DNA from: JACCQS01 sp963766765
GTDB lineage: Bacteria > Actinomycetota > Actinomycetes > Mycobacteriales > Geodermatophilaceae
Length of the DNA stretch: 64,000 nt
Reading direction: 5' to 3'
NCBI GenBank assembly: GCA_963766765.1
Contig: CAVYBR010000003.1
Location: 62,001 to 126,000 of the forward strand
The position numbers were made by a program, and so were the translations under genes. Below, in pieces: positions 48,882 through 57,638 of this stretch (positions are counted from its first letter, which is position 1; every line of letters starts with the position of its first letter). The notes beneath the pieces are model-generated. The model searched no databases. It saw nothing but the letters and a program-made list of their open reading frames with translations, and was not told the DNA's origin.

Positions 48882-51458
48882 GAGTGGATCCCTTCCAGGA
48901 GACGGTCCGGGCGGATCGGGAGGTCGCGCGGGCGCCAACCGGTTGCTGCATGAACCGCGTTTCCGACCGAGGCAGCGACGCCGATCGTGGCGATTTCGCC
49001 GAGGCCGATGCCAAGACCCTTGACGTGCTCCCAACCTTCGCGGTGGAAGTGGATCTCCATCTCTGGTGTGTCGCCGATGCCCGGGATCCGGTAGTCCTCG
49101 AGATTGTCCGTGAGCACGACGCCAGTGTTCGGATCGGTGTGGCGCTGTTCGTACAGCGCGAACCCGACACCTTGGATGATCGACCCCTCGCACTGGCTGC
49201 GGGCAAGTTGCTCTGAGTAGATGTGTCCCACGGCGACGCCACCCCAGACCCGCGTCGCCCGGATCTTCCCCAGTCGGGTGTCCACCTCGACCTCGGTGAC
49301 ATGAACTGCGCCACTGAACCCGCGGCCGACCGTGATACCTCCGACTGGCATCGGAGTCACATAACCTCGGCGATCCCGGCTCCGCTTCCCGACGACCTTC
49401 AGTCCCTCAGCGCCGGCCAGGAGATCGGCGACCGACGCGCTGCTCCCTTTGGCACCGAGTGCATTCCGCAGGCGGCGGGCCGCATCGGCGGCGACGGGGG
49501 CGAGAGACGGCGTCGTCCGGCTACCGCCGGCCATCGGACCGTGCACCGTGTCGGTCTGCCCGACCAGCACGCGAATGCGGTCCTCGGACAGCCCGAGCCC
49601 GGCGCACAGGATGCCGGTGACGATCGAGCGGATGCCCGTCCCGACGTCCTGGGTGCCGGTGCGGGCAACGACAACGCCCTGTTCGATGGTCAGTTCGACC
49701 TCCGTGCCCGAGTCCAGGAAGTAGAACCAGTTGGCCGCCGCCACGCCGACCCCGCGACGAAAGCGCCCGGTCTGCGACTGTGAGGTCGGGCGTTGCGTCC
49801 ACACCGGAAGTGCCTGCGCCCAGTCGTAGAGAGCCCGGCGCTTGGGATTCCCGTCCCACCGGCGGCGCAGCGCAATCGGGTCCTCCTGGAGGCGCTCGGC
49901 CATCTCGTCGACGGACTGCTCCAGCGCCCACGCCAGCGGCGGGCCGCCTGGGCCACGGAACGGCGTGGCCGGCGGATGGTTGGTCAGCACGTCGTAGTCG
50001 CGCAACCGGCGCGGCGAATTGCCGTACATGAAGCGCCCGAGCACGGCCACCCCGGAGGCGATCGAGACGCCGCCCTCACCTTTGACGTCGATGGTCATGG
50101 CGGCAAGGTTGCCGTTGGCATCGGCCAGCAGGCTCACCTCGGAGTCGCTTCCCGACCGGTTGCCGGCGGCGGTCAGCTCGGCCGAGCGATCCAGGATGAC
50201 TCGGACCGGAGCGCCGGTCGCGCGGGCCAGTTCCACGGCTGCGTCCACTTCCTGGGTGAGCGCGTTCTTGGCACCGAATCCGCCGCCGACGTGCTCGGCG
50301 TAGCCGTGGACCTTCTCCGGTTTGAGATTCCAGCGCTTCGCCGCGGCTTCGGTGATCGCTCCGATTGCCTGCGCCGAAACGTAGATGTGCAGATCGCCGT
50401 TCTGATCCCAATGAGCCACGCAACCGTGCGGCTCCAACGTCGTGTGCACCTGGACCGCTGTCGAGAAGCGGCCGGAGACCAATCGGGAGTCGCCCTCGGT
50501 GCGTGCCTTTTCGATCCGTTTGACCGCGGTGCCACCGCGCCAGTTCATCGACGAAGGCCCGCGTAGGTTGCCGTCCCACTTCGTGGGCAGGACCGGGCCC
50601 TCTGCTGAGACCGGAGCGTCCTTGCGGGTCGGCCTTCGATCCGTAGACCACCGGCGCATCGGGCTGCTGGGCGGTCACGGTGTCCAGCGCCGCGGGCTTG
50701 TCCTCGTACTCGACAAGCACCTGATCGGCGGCGGTCAGCGCGGCAGCCAGGTTCGCACCGGCAACTGCCGCGATGGGCTGGCCGACAAATCGGACCGTGC
50801 GATCGTCGGGCAGCAGCTCGACCAGGGTCGTACCCGCGGGTGCCTTGACCGTTCCGATGACGGCATGTGCGCGCGTCGATCGGATCATCACCCCTTCCAA
50901 CTGGCCGTCCAGGCGGACGTCGGTGGTGTAGCGAGCTCGGCCGGTTAGCTTTTCCATGGCCTCGACCCGCGACGGCGCAACCGCGGCGTCGCCGTCGTGC
51001 GCGCCGGTGCATGCCGCGGCGACCGCGGCGTAGATGCCGGCATAGGCACCGCACCGACAGAGATGGCCGCCCAGCGCGTCGGCGATCGTGTGTCGGTCCG
51101 GGGCAATGTCGCCGTGCTCAGCTCGCCAGCGATCGACAAAGGCAGCGCCCTCAGTCACGAAGCCCGGCGAGCAGTAGCCGCACTGCAGGCCGTCGTGGGC
51201 GGCCATTGCGCGTTGGATGGGGTGGACGCCGCCCAACCCCTCGACCGTCATGACCGACTTTCCGTCGAGCGCAGCGCCGGGGAGCAGGCAGCTCACCATC
51301 GGCTTTCCGTCGACGTGGATCGTGCAGGCACCACAGACACCGGATCCGCAGACGAACTTGGTACCGGTGAGCCCGAGAGTGTCGCGCAGCACGCTCACCG
51401 CGGTGTCCTCCCCGCTCACGTCGAGGCTGTGCGGTGTGCCGTTGACCGTGACGTCCAC
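48878..51458 (-). pseudogene. Fused [2Fe-2S]-molybdopterin hydroxylase (xanthine dehydrogenase family), one frame break
   Basis: From the GTG at 51458 the protein begins with the plant-type ferredoxin (CGSGVCGACTIHVDGKP) and the second 2Fe-2S domain (QCGYCSPGFVTEGAAF, GGHLCRCGAYAGIYAAV). It runs directly into the Mo domain (EKLTGRARYTTDVRLDGQLE, FVGQPIAAVAGANLAAAL). The frame breaks near 50624, where removing one base joins SKADP to KDAPVSAEGPVLPTKWDG. The rest has GYAEHVGGGFGAKNALTQEV, FRGPGGPPLAWALEQSVDEM and the active-site Glu in GIGLGEIATIGVAAS. Total about 860 residues. Separate subunits are more usual. Substrates would be purines, aldehydes or N-heterocycles. Confidence 0.85.
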
Positions 51459-51476
51459 GTTCGCTCCCCAGTTTGT

Positions 51477-51518
51477 TTGACGTAGTGACACTGAATACTG
51501 ATTTCGTCACTACGTCAA
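51477..51518. promoter_or_regulatory. Operator: 13-bp perfect inverted repeat before the hydroxylase operon
   Basis: TTGACGTAGTGAC (51477-51489) and GTCACTACGTCAA (51506-51518) are exact reverse complements separated by 16 bp. The near arm is 19 bp before the GTG at 51458, so it overlaps the expected promoter. The arm size and spacing suit two dimers of a TetR- or GntR-type repressor. Confidence 0.65.
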
Positions 51519-51609
51519 GTTGAACTTTGCGGCACGGCAGGACGAGTGGCCGCCCTGTGCGGGCCAGGGGCGGCATCCTCTACACTCGGCGGGCCCCGAT
51601 GGTGCGCGA

Positions 51610-51682
51610 GCCCCCATCGTCTAGTGGTCCAGGACGCCGCCCTTTCAAGGCGGTAGCACGGGTTCGAATCCCGTTGGGGGTA
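51610..51682 (+). tRNA. tRNA-Glu (TTC anticodon)
   Basis: Acceptor GCCCCCA with TGGGGGT, D-arm CGTCTAGTGGTCC, anticodon stem CCGCC/GGCGG with loop CTTTCAA (anticodon TTC), T-arm CGGGTTCGAATCCCG, discriminator A. CCA is not encoded. First of three closely spaced tRNA genes. Confidence 0.95.
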
Positions 51683-51722
51683 CGTACCATTGCGTCCGTA
51701 GAACGAGATGCACAACCAGCAA

Positions 51723-51796
51723 GGCCCTGTAGCGCAGTTGGTTAGCGCGCCGCCCTGTCACGGCGGAGGTCGCCGGTTCGAGCCCGGTCAGGGTCG
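51723..51796 (+). tRNA. tRNA-Asp (GTC anticodon)
   Basis: Acceptor GGCCCTG/CAGGGTC, D-arm AGCGCAGTTGGTTAGCGC, anticodon stem CCGCC/GGCGG with loop CTGTCAC (GTC), T-arm CCGGTTCGAGCCCGG, discriminator G. CCA is not encoded. Confidence 0.95.
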
Positions 51797-51874
51797 CTGC
51801 TCCGCCCGGTGTTCACGCATCGAAGTGGAGTTGCAAGGAAGCCGTATCGCTCTCGCCAGCGGTGCGGCTTCGCG

Positions 51875-51951
51875 GGGCAGGTAGCTCAGTCGGTACGAGC
51901 ACTCGCCTGAAAAGCGAGGGGTCGGCGGTTCGATCCCGCCCCTGCCCACCA
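51875..51951 (+). tRNA. tRNA-Phe (GAA anticodon)
   Basis: Acceptor GGGCAGG/CCTGCCC, D-arm AGCTCAGTCGGTACGAGC, anticodon stem CTCGC/GCGAG with loop CTGAAAA (GAA), T-arm GGCGGTTCGATCCCGCC, discriminator A and an encoded CCA (51949-51951), unlike the two tRNAs before it. Confidence 0.95.
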
Positions 51952-51967
51952 GCCGTGGATTCAAGGC

Positions 51968-52822
51968 TCAGGCGAGCGCGTCCAGCCTTGCCATGTCCTC
52001 CGGAGTCAGCCGGATCTGCGCGGCGCCCATGTTCTCGGTCAGGTGCTCGACAGACTTCGTCCCCGGTATCGGCAGGACGACCGGTGACTTGTGCAGCAGC
52101 CAAGCAAGCGCAATCTGCGCCGGCGTCGCGTCGAGATCCTTGGCCAACGCGGCCACGGGTGACTCGCGCCTGGCCAGATCGCCCGTTGCGATCGGGAACC
52201 ACGGGATGAACGCGATTCCTTCGGCGGTGCAGTAATCCAAGACGGCCTGGGACCTCCGGCTTGTGAGGTTGTAAAGGTTCTGCACGCTCACGACATCGAC
52301 GATCTCCCGTGCCGCCTTGATCTCCTTCACCGACACCTCGGACAGACCGACGTGGGCGACTTTGCCGGCCTGCTGCAGTTCGGCGAAGGCACCAAGTTGA
52401 TCAGGCAGCGGCACAGCAGCGTCGATGCGATGCAGCTGGATGAGATCGATGCGCTCCACGTTCAAGTGGCGCAGGCTCAGCTCCACCTGCTGCTTGAGGT
52501 AGGCCGGGCGACCAACCGCCACCCACTGTCCGGGTCCCTGTCGCGTGAAGCCGGCTTTGGTGCCGATTACCAGGTTGTCGGGGTAGGGGTGCAGTGCCTC
52601 GGCGATGATCTGCTCACTGACGAACGGCCCGTAGGAGTCCGCGGTGTCGATGAAATCGACGCCCTGCCCGATCGCGGCCCGGACCACCGCCAGCGCGCCC
52701 GGCCGGTCCTCGGGCTCGCCCCACACTCCGGGTCCTGGGAGCTGCATGGCGCCGTAGCCGAGCCGGTGCACCACCAACGCTCCGCCGATGGCGAACGTCT
52801 CCGACAGTGTCGATGCGGTCAT
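51968..52822 (-). CDS. Aldo/keto reductase
   Basis: 284 residues from the ATG at 52822. The catalytic tetrad is seen in FIDTADSYGP (Asp, Tyr), VIGTKAGFTR (Lys) and LIQLHRIDAAVPL (His). NADPH-binding end KSPVVLPIPGTKSVEHLTEN. An oxidoreductase for aldehydes or ketones close to the YajO/PdxI type; the substrate is not evident. Convergent with the tRNA array. Confidence 0.92.
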   Translation of the reverse strand: MTASTLSETFAIGGALVVHRLGYGAMQLPGPGVWGEPEDRPGALAVVRAAIGQGVDFIDTADSYGPFVSEQIIAEALHPYPDNLVIGTKAGFTRQGPGQWVAVGRPAYLKQQVELSLRHLNVERIDLIQLHRIDAAVPLPDQLGAFAELQQAGKVAHVGLSEVSVKEIKAAREIVDVVSVQNLYNLTSRRSQAVLDYCTAEGIAFIPWFPIATGDLARRESPVAALAKDLDATPAQIALAWLLHKSPVVLPIPGTKSVEHLTENMGAAQIRLTPEDMARLDALA

Positions 52823-52866
52823 GCAACGGCCAACCGATGCGGTGCGGTGTGCATTCCGCACCCCAA

Positions 52867-53382
52867 TCAGCGCGGTGCTGGACCCTTGGGGTCTGGCACG
52901 GCCTTTCGTCGTACCCGACGTGCCGGTACGACGTACCAGACGGTGAGCAGCGTGACCCCGATTCCACTCACGATCACCAGCGCCAGCCATCGCGGCAGGG
53001 CGCTGTCCAAGGCAAGCAATGTCGCGCCGACGATCGCCAGACCCAACAGCGCCAAACCCGTCTTGGCCTGCTTGGCCGAGACCTCCACGACCTCGCCCTT
53101 ACGACCGAGTGCGAACATCGCGCGGTGCAAGGCGACGGGCGCGATCAGGAAGGTCGCAGCGGCTGCGCAGCACAGGACGGTGACGACATAGACGACCACC
53201 GCCAGGCGGTCCAGATCCGCGAAGCCCGGCTCGAAGGCCAGGATCAGCAAGAACGCGAACAGGATCTGAACGCCGGTCTGGGTGACCCGGAGCTCTTGCA
53301 AGATGTCGGAGAAGTTGCGGTCGGCCCGCTCGGCCGGCGACTCACCTGGACGTTCGTCGGCACCACCGGTTTGCTTGTCCAT
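52867..53382 (-). CDS. DUF6328-like membrane protein
   Basis: 171 residues. A cytosolic head (SPAERADRNFSDILQELRVT) precedes TQTGVQILFAFLLILAF, and four membrane segments follow (LAVVVYVVTVLCCAAAATFL, ALLGLAIVGATLLALDSAL, WLALVIVSGIGVTLLTVWYV). The ELRVTQTGVQILFAFLL pattern is that of a widespread actinobacterial membrane family with no known function. Confidence 0.8.
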   Translation of the reverse strand: MDKQTGGADERPGESPAERADRNFSDILQELRVTQTGVQILFAFLLILAFEPGFADLDRLAVVVYVVTVLCCAAAATFLIAPVALHRAMFALGRKGEVVEVSAKQAKTGLALLGLAIVGATLLALDSALPRWLALVIVSGIGVTLLTVWYVVPARRVRRKAVPDPKGPAPR

Positions 53383-53421
53383 GGGTCAGGTCAGGTGCCC
53401 GGCCTCGAGTGAGGTGAAACC

Positions 53422-53910
53422 TCAACTCGGCAAGTCGCTGAAGACCGCCGCGGACCCGGCATGCCCGATGCGGACCACGTAGATGACCGACAGCACCGCA
53501 CCCACCACTGAGATGGCCCCGACGCCCCAACCGGCGAGGTTCAGCCAGGACGGTCGGTCGGCGCGCCGTGCACCCCAGTACGCGAGACCGATCAAGACCA
53601 ACAGGGGTATGGCCAGCAGGAGCACCCACGGCAACAGTTGTTCGGCCAGTTCCGCGTGCTTCTGGACGAGTTCGAACGGTGCATCAGGCGAACTGAGGAC
53701 GCGGTCCTTCAGGATCTCCCCGCTCTCCTCAGCCACGAAGACCGCACCGATCGAGGTGAGCGCGGCCAGCGCCGCCAGTACGCCGAACCGTGTGCGCCAC
53801 CGGGGTACGGCGGTGAGGGCGATCGCGGCTAGGGCGGTGAGCGGAACGAAGACGACGACGGCATGGACGATGACAGCGTGGGTCGGCAGTCCGAAGAACG
53901 TGTCGAACAT
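53422..53910 (-). CDS. DUF2231-like membrane protein
   Basis: 162 residues, four membrane segments. The start MFDTFFGLPTHAVIVHAVVV matches DUF2231, whose conserved His pair could bind heme or metal. RFGVLAALAALTSIGAVFVA, LLPWVLLLAIPLLVLIGLAY and GVGAISVVGAVLSVIYVVRI are further segments. Encoded just upstream of the DUF6328-like gene on the same strand, so a membrane partner role is possible. Function unknown. Confidence 0.82.
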   Translation of the reverse strand: MFDTFFGLPTHAVIVHAVVVFVPLTALAAIALTAVPRWRTRFGVLAALAALTSIGAVFVAEESGEILKDRVLSSPDAPFELVQKHAELAEQLLPWVLLLAIPLLVLIGLAYWGARRADRPSWLNLAGWGVGAISVVGAVLSVIYVVRIGHAGSAAVFSDLPS

Positions 53911-54024
53911 GGTTCTCCATCCCCGATGGCGCTCCGGATGAACGCCGCGCAGTACGTGCCTACCGGAAGAGACTGAGAACTGGCTGAGAGCCGTGGGTCC
54001 GCGGTGGCCCCCAGCGAAGGTCAG

Positions 54025-55071
54025 TCAGGACTCGTGGAGGGCTGCCTCGGCGGCAGCAACGAGCATGGAGATGCCCTCGGGACTCAGGCCGCGCTGCTGC
54101 GCCTCGCCGTGCCCGTACGCGCCGGAGACGCTGCGGGAGTAGACGCCTGCCAGTACGGCAGCAAGCCGCCAGTAGGCGAAGGCGATGTAGAAGTCCACGT
54201 TCTCCACAGGGAGATCGCTGCCGGCAGCGTATCTCGCCAGGGCCTCGTCTCGGCTGATGAATCCCGGCGCGGTGGTGGGCATGGCCATGGGCAGCGCTTC
54301 GACACCGGGTGGAGCGCTCCAGTACGAGAGCAGCCAGCCGAGGTCGGCCAGCGGATCTCCGCGGGTGCACAACTCCCAGTCCAGGATTGCGGCGACGCTG
54401 CCATCGGAGTCGAGCATGAGGTTGCCGAAGCGAAAGTCACCGTGCGCGATGGTGACCGCGTGCTGTTCGGGCACCCGCCCGGCCAGTCGCTCTCCCATGT
54501 CGAGCAGACCCGGCACCGGGTCCATCGGAAGGCTGGCGACCTGGCCGGTCCAGCGCTTGAGCTGTCCCGCAACGTAGTTCGTACCGCGGCCAAGGTCGCC
54601 TAGTCCGATCGACTCCGGATCTACCCCGTGCAACGCAAGCAGGCAGTCGACCGCGTCCTCCCCCGCGTGCTTGCGGGCCTCGACCGAGAGCGCAGCGGTC
54701 ACCCGCTCAGGGTCGTGTGCAACGACTCCCTGCACGAAATCCATCACGTAGAAGTCAGCGCCGATTACGTCATGGTCGGTGCAGAGCCCGATCGTCGCCG
54801 GGACGGGTACATCGGTGCCGCCGACGGCTGTGATGACTCGATACTCCCGCTTCATGTCGTGCGCCGACGGGAGCACACCGGACAGCGGAGGCCGGCGCAG
54901 CGCGAAGGTGTTCTCCGCCAGGTCGGCAACTCGGTAGGTGAGATTTGACCGGCCGCCCTCGACAACGTCGAAGCGCAGTGGCGGGCTCAGTTCGGGCACC
55001 AGGCGACCGAGCCAATCGGTGACCCGGCGCGCTTGTTCGGGGGTGATGTCTGTGTCGGCCACGACGCTCAC
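54025..55071 (-). CDS. APH-family phosphotransferase (ACAD10-like kinase)
   Basis: 348 residues from a GTG at 55071 overlapping the upstream gene stop. Nucleotide-binding loop VEGGRSNLTYRVADLAENTF, catalytic VTIAHGDFRFGNLMLDSDGS (HGDxxxxN) and AAILDWELCTRGDPLADLGW (DWE). Members of this group in actinomycetes and ACAD10/11 phosphorylate 4-hydroxyacyl-CoAs or related hydroxy compounds. Its partner here is a metallo-hydrolase rather than an acyl-CoA dehydrogenase. Confidence 0.87.
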   Translation of the reverse strand: MSVVADTDITPEQARRVTDWLGRLVPELSPPLRFDVVEGGRSNLTYRVADLAENTFALRRPPLSGVLPSAHDMKREYRVITAVGGTDVPVPATIGLCTDHDVIGADFYVMDFVQGVVAHDPERVTAALSVEARKHAGEDAVDCLLALHGVDPESIGLGDLGRGTNYVAGQLKRWTGQVASLPMDPVPGLLDMGERLAGRVPEQHAVTIAHGDFRFGNLMLDSDGSVAAILDWELCTRGDPLADLGWLLSYWSAPPGVEALPMAMPTTAPGFISRDEALARYAAGSDLPVENVDFYIAFAYWRLAAVLAGVYSRSVSGAYGHGEAQQRGLSPEGISMLVAAAEAALHES

Positions 55072-55967
55072 CCAACCAGTCGCACCACGTCGTGCGACAT
55101 GTGGACACGCCCCTGCGCAGCCAACTTGGCCAGCGCGGCTCGAGTGGACTGCTCCGCGGCCGGCCACAGGGTACGGGAGACAGCTGCATAGATGACTTCA
55201 ACAAGTCCCGAAACCGATTGTGGCCCAACGGTGAGCAGGGCCATGATCTGTTGCTCACGGTATTCCCTGTGGGCGCGATAGAAGTCCAGCACCCCGAGCG
55301 GGTCCTCGGTCAGCTCCGGTCCGTGGCCGGGATAGAGCGCGGAGGGCCCGAGGTCGTATACCCGGCGCAACGAGTCGAGGTAGGCGACGAGGTCGCCCTC
55401 GGGATGGGTGACCACCGAGGTCCCTCGTCCCAGGACGTGATCGCCGGCAAGGACTGCGCCGGACTCGATGCGAAAGGCCAAGTGGTCGGCGGTGTGACCG
55501 GGTGTCGGCACCACCTCGATGGTCGTACCAGCCAGGCGCAGCTGCGCACCGGGGGCGACGACATGACCGCCGGAGCCGGCGACCGAAGGGTCGCTCGCGC
55601 TGACCGACGTGGCGAAGTGCGCAGCCCAGGGCAGCGCCGCCTCGGCGTGATCCCAGTGGTGATGCGTCACCAGGATCCCGACACACCGGGCATCCCGTTC
55701 GGCCAGAGCTGTCGTGACGCGGTCCAGGTGGGCCGGGTCGTCCGGTCCAGGATCGACCAGGACCGCCTGTCCAGATCCCGGTGCGCCGACGAGGTAGGTG
55801 TTCGTGCCGTCCAGCGTCATGCCCGACGGGTTGGGTGCCAGGACTCTGGTGACCAGCGGCTCGAGAGTCAGGGTCATCGGCATGCTGCCCGGAGCCGGGA
55901 GGTCCCATGTGGTCCTTGGATCCACCGGGGCGACGAGATCGGCGAAACCGGTCGGCACGTCAGTCAT
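55068..55967 (-). CDS. Metallo-beta-lactamase-fold hydrolase (LACTB2-like)
   Basis: 299 residues. GMTLDGTNTYLVGAPGSGQA, VTHHHWDHAEAAL (HxHxDH), VVPTPGHTADHLAFRIESGA, LAGDHVLGRGTSVV and ALYPGHGPEL supply the metal site. The C-terminal winged-helix-like tail (EQSTRAALAKLAAQGRVHMS) is typical of the LACTB2 group. GTGA overlap with the kinase-like gene couples the two. Confidence 0.9.
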   Translation of the reverse strand: MTDVPTGFADLVAPVDPRTTWDLPAPGSMPMTLTLEPLVTRVLAPNPSGMTLDGTNTYLVGAPGSGQAVLVDPGPDDPAHLDRVTTALAERDARCVGILVTHHHWDHAEAALPWAAHFATSVSASDPSVAGSGGHVVAPGAQLRLAGTTIEVVPTPGHTADHLAFRIESGAVLAGDHVLGRGTSVVTHPEGDLVAYLDSLRRVYDLGPSALYPGHGPELTEDPLGVLDFYRAHREYREQQIMALLTVGPQSVSGLVEVIYAAVSRTLWPAAEQSTRAALAKLAAQGRVHMSHDVVRLVG

Positions 55968-56041
55968 CGCACCATGATGCCCAGTTGCTCATCGGTCACG
56001 CCGGATGTCTCCGGCGCCACTGACTGGTTACAAACCGATGA

Positions 56042-57370
56042 TCATCCGCAACCGGAGATGTAGATGCCCAGGTTCCGCAACCAGGGCACCGGGTCGATGG
56101 CGTGGCCGTACAGGTCCCCGTTCGTATGGACCTCGAAGTGCAGGTGCGGCCCGGTGGAGTGACCCTCGTTGCCGACGGCACCGATGTTCTGGCCGGCGTA
56201 GACGCGCTGCCCGGTCGAGACATAGATCCGGCTGACGTGCCCGTAGACGGTGACGTTCCCGTTGTCGTGGGTGACGTAGATGGCCTGGCCGAAGCCGTTG
56301 GCCGCCCCAGCCCGGGAGACTCGACCACTCAGCGGTGTGTAGACCGGTGTCCCGATCGGCGCGGCGATGTCGACGCCGTAGTGGAAGGACCCGTTGCGGG
56401 GGCCGAAGCAACTGCTGGTCCGCCCGGTCGCGGGCGGGACCCCGGACGAGGCACCTGGTCCTGGACCGGCACTTCCGCCACCACCGCCACCGCGGGCGGC
56501 CCGCTCAGCGGCAGCGGCTTGCTCGGCTGCTACGCGGGCGCGCTCGGCGGCCGCCGCTTCCTCAGCGGCCTTTTGGGCTGCCCAAGCCTCGTACGCGGCA
56601 CGTGCACCCTCGAGGCCGAGCAGGTTCACCTGCGCCGCATACAGCTGCGCATCCAGGGCCGCCTTCTGAGCTTCGACCTGGGCTACTTGGGCGGCGCTGG
56701 TCGCGAAAGCGGCATCTGCTGCCGCCTTCGCCTCAGCGGCCGCCTTCTCCGCCGCAGCCATCTCGATCTCGGCCGCGCGGTTTTCGGAGTCGGAGTTCGC
56801 AACGGTGACCCTGGCGACCTCGAGATTGTTGAGGACGTCGAGTCGGCCGGACGAGATGTAGTCGAGGAAGGCTGCCTTTTCGATCAGCTCGCTCGGATCC
56901 GATGCGGTGAGCAGGACCATGTCGTTGGTGAGTAGCGACCCGGACATGTAGCTGCCGCGCGCAAAGTCGACGATCGCTTCCTGAGCGCCCTCGACCTCAC
57001 CCTGCGCCTCGGCCAGCTGCGCCGCAGACTCCGCCGCGGCTTCCTGGGCTTCGATCAGGCGCCCTTCGGCGGCGAGGTATTCATACGTCGCCTCTTCCGC
57101 GATGATCCCGAGCTGATCGAGTTCGGCCTGCGCGGCAGCGAGTTCGCCGGAGATGCGGCCGACCTCGGCAGCTGCGGCCTGCGTCGCCGCATCAGCGGCA
57201 TTGATCTGTTCGTCGGAGGGGTTCGGGGGTGGCGGTGGTGCGGCTACGGCCGGTGTGGAAACCAGAAGCGCCCAGAGCAGTGCGGACAGCAGCGCTGCAA
57301 TCACGCCAGACCGACGTCGCCGAGTTCGACTACCACTACCCCTGTGCCTGATAGGCCGACTGGCGACCAT
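56042..57370 (-). CDS. Secreted M23 peptidoglycan endopeptidase with long coiled coil
   Basis: 442 residues from the ATG at 57370. N-terminal signal (GVIAALLSALLWALLVSTPA-VAAPPPP), then an Ala/Glu-rich coiled coil (about residues 50-290, for example EIEMAAAEKAAAEAKAAADA), a Gly-rich linker and the LytM domain: FHYGVDIAAPIGTPVYTPLS (Zn His and Asp), VYGHVSRIYV and HSTGPHLHFEVHTNGD (HxH). Similar to EnvC/RipA-like cell-division hydrolases. MtrA-box-like repeats lie 110-140 bp upstream, in line with control by the MtrAB system. Confidence 0.92.
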   Translation of the reverse strand: MVASRPIRHRGSGSRTRRRRSGVIAALLSALLWALLVSTPAVAAPPPPPNPSDEQINAADAATQAAAAEVGRISGELAAAQAELDQLGIIAEEATYEYLAAEGRLIEAQEAAAESAAQLAEAQGEVEGAQEAIVDFARGSYMSGSLLTNDMVLLTASDPSELIEKAAFLDYISSGRLDVLNNLEVARVTVANSDSENRAAEIEMAAAEKAAAEAKAAADAAFATSAAQVAQVEAQKAALDAQLYAAQVNLLGLEGARAAYEAWAAQKAAEEAAAAERARVAAEQAAAAERAARGGGGGGSAGPGPGASSGVPPATGRTSSCFGPRNGSFHYGVDIAAPIGTPVYTPLSGRVSRAGAANGFGQAIYVTHDNGNVTVYGHVSRIYVSTGQRVYAGQNIGAVGNEGHSTGPHLHFEVHTNGDLYGHAIDPVPWLRNLGIYISGCG

Positions 57371-57483
57371 CAATCCCCCTACACGTTGGCCTGTGCAGGA
57401 AGGACCCGTCATGGCATGAGACCACCCGGGCGTCACAGACCGTCAGCAAACAATGACATATAGGGGTCGCAAAGTCATCACCT

Positions 57484-57508
57484 GTCACAGCTTTCACACA
57501 AGTTCACA
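57484..57508 (+). promoter_or_regulatory. Candidate MtrA box (three direct repeats)
   Basis: GTCACA (57484), TTCACA (57493) and TTCACA (57503), spaced 9 and 10 bp, in the 268-bp divergent region between the M23 peptidase and the amino acid dehydrogenase. The mycobacterial MtrA consensus is a direct repeat of GTCACA-like 9-mers. The rest of the region shows no gene. Confidence 0.45.
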
Positions 57509-57638
57509 GGCTTAACATGTAAGGCTGTACGTGAGACTGAGAGCCGACTGGTGGCCCGAGCGGCCGATGGCGGCGCCGGAGACGGTCGGTCGGCGGTCAC
57601 GTTCGGCGACCCAAGTCCGGGGACTAGATTGGCATTTC

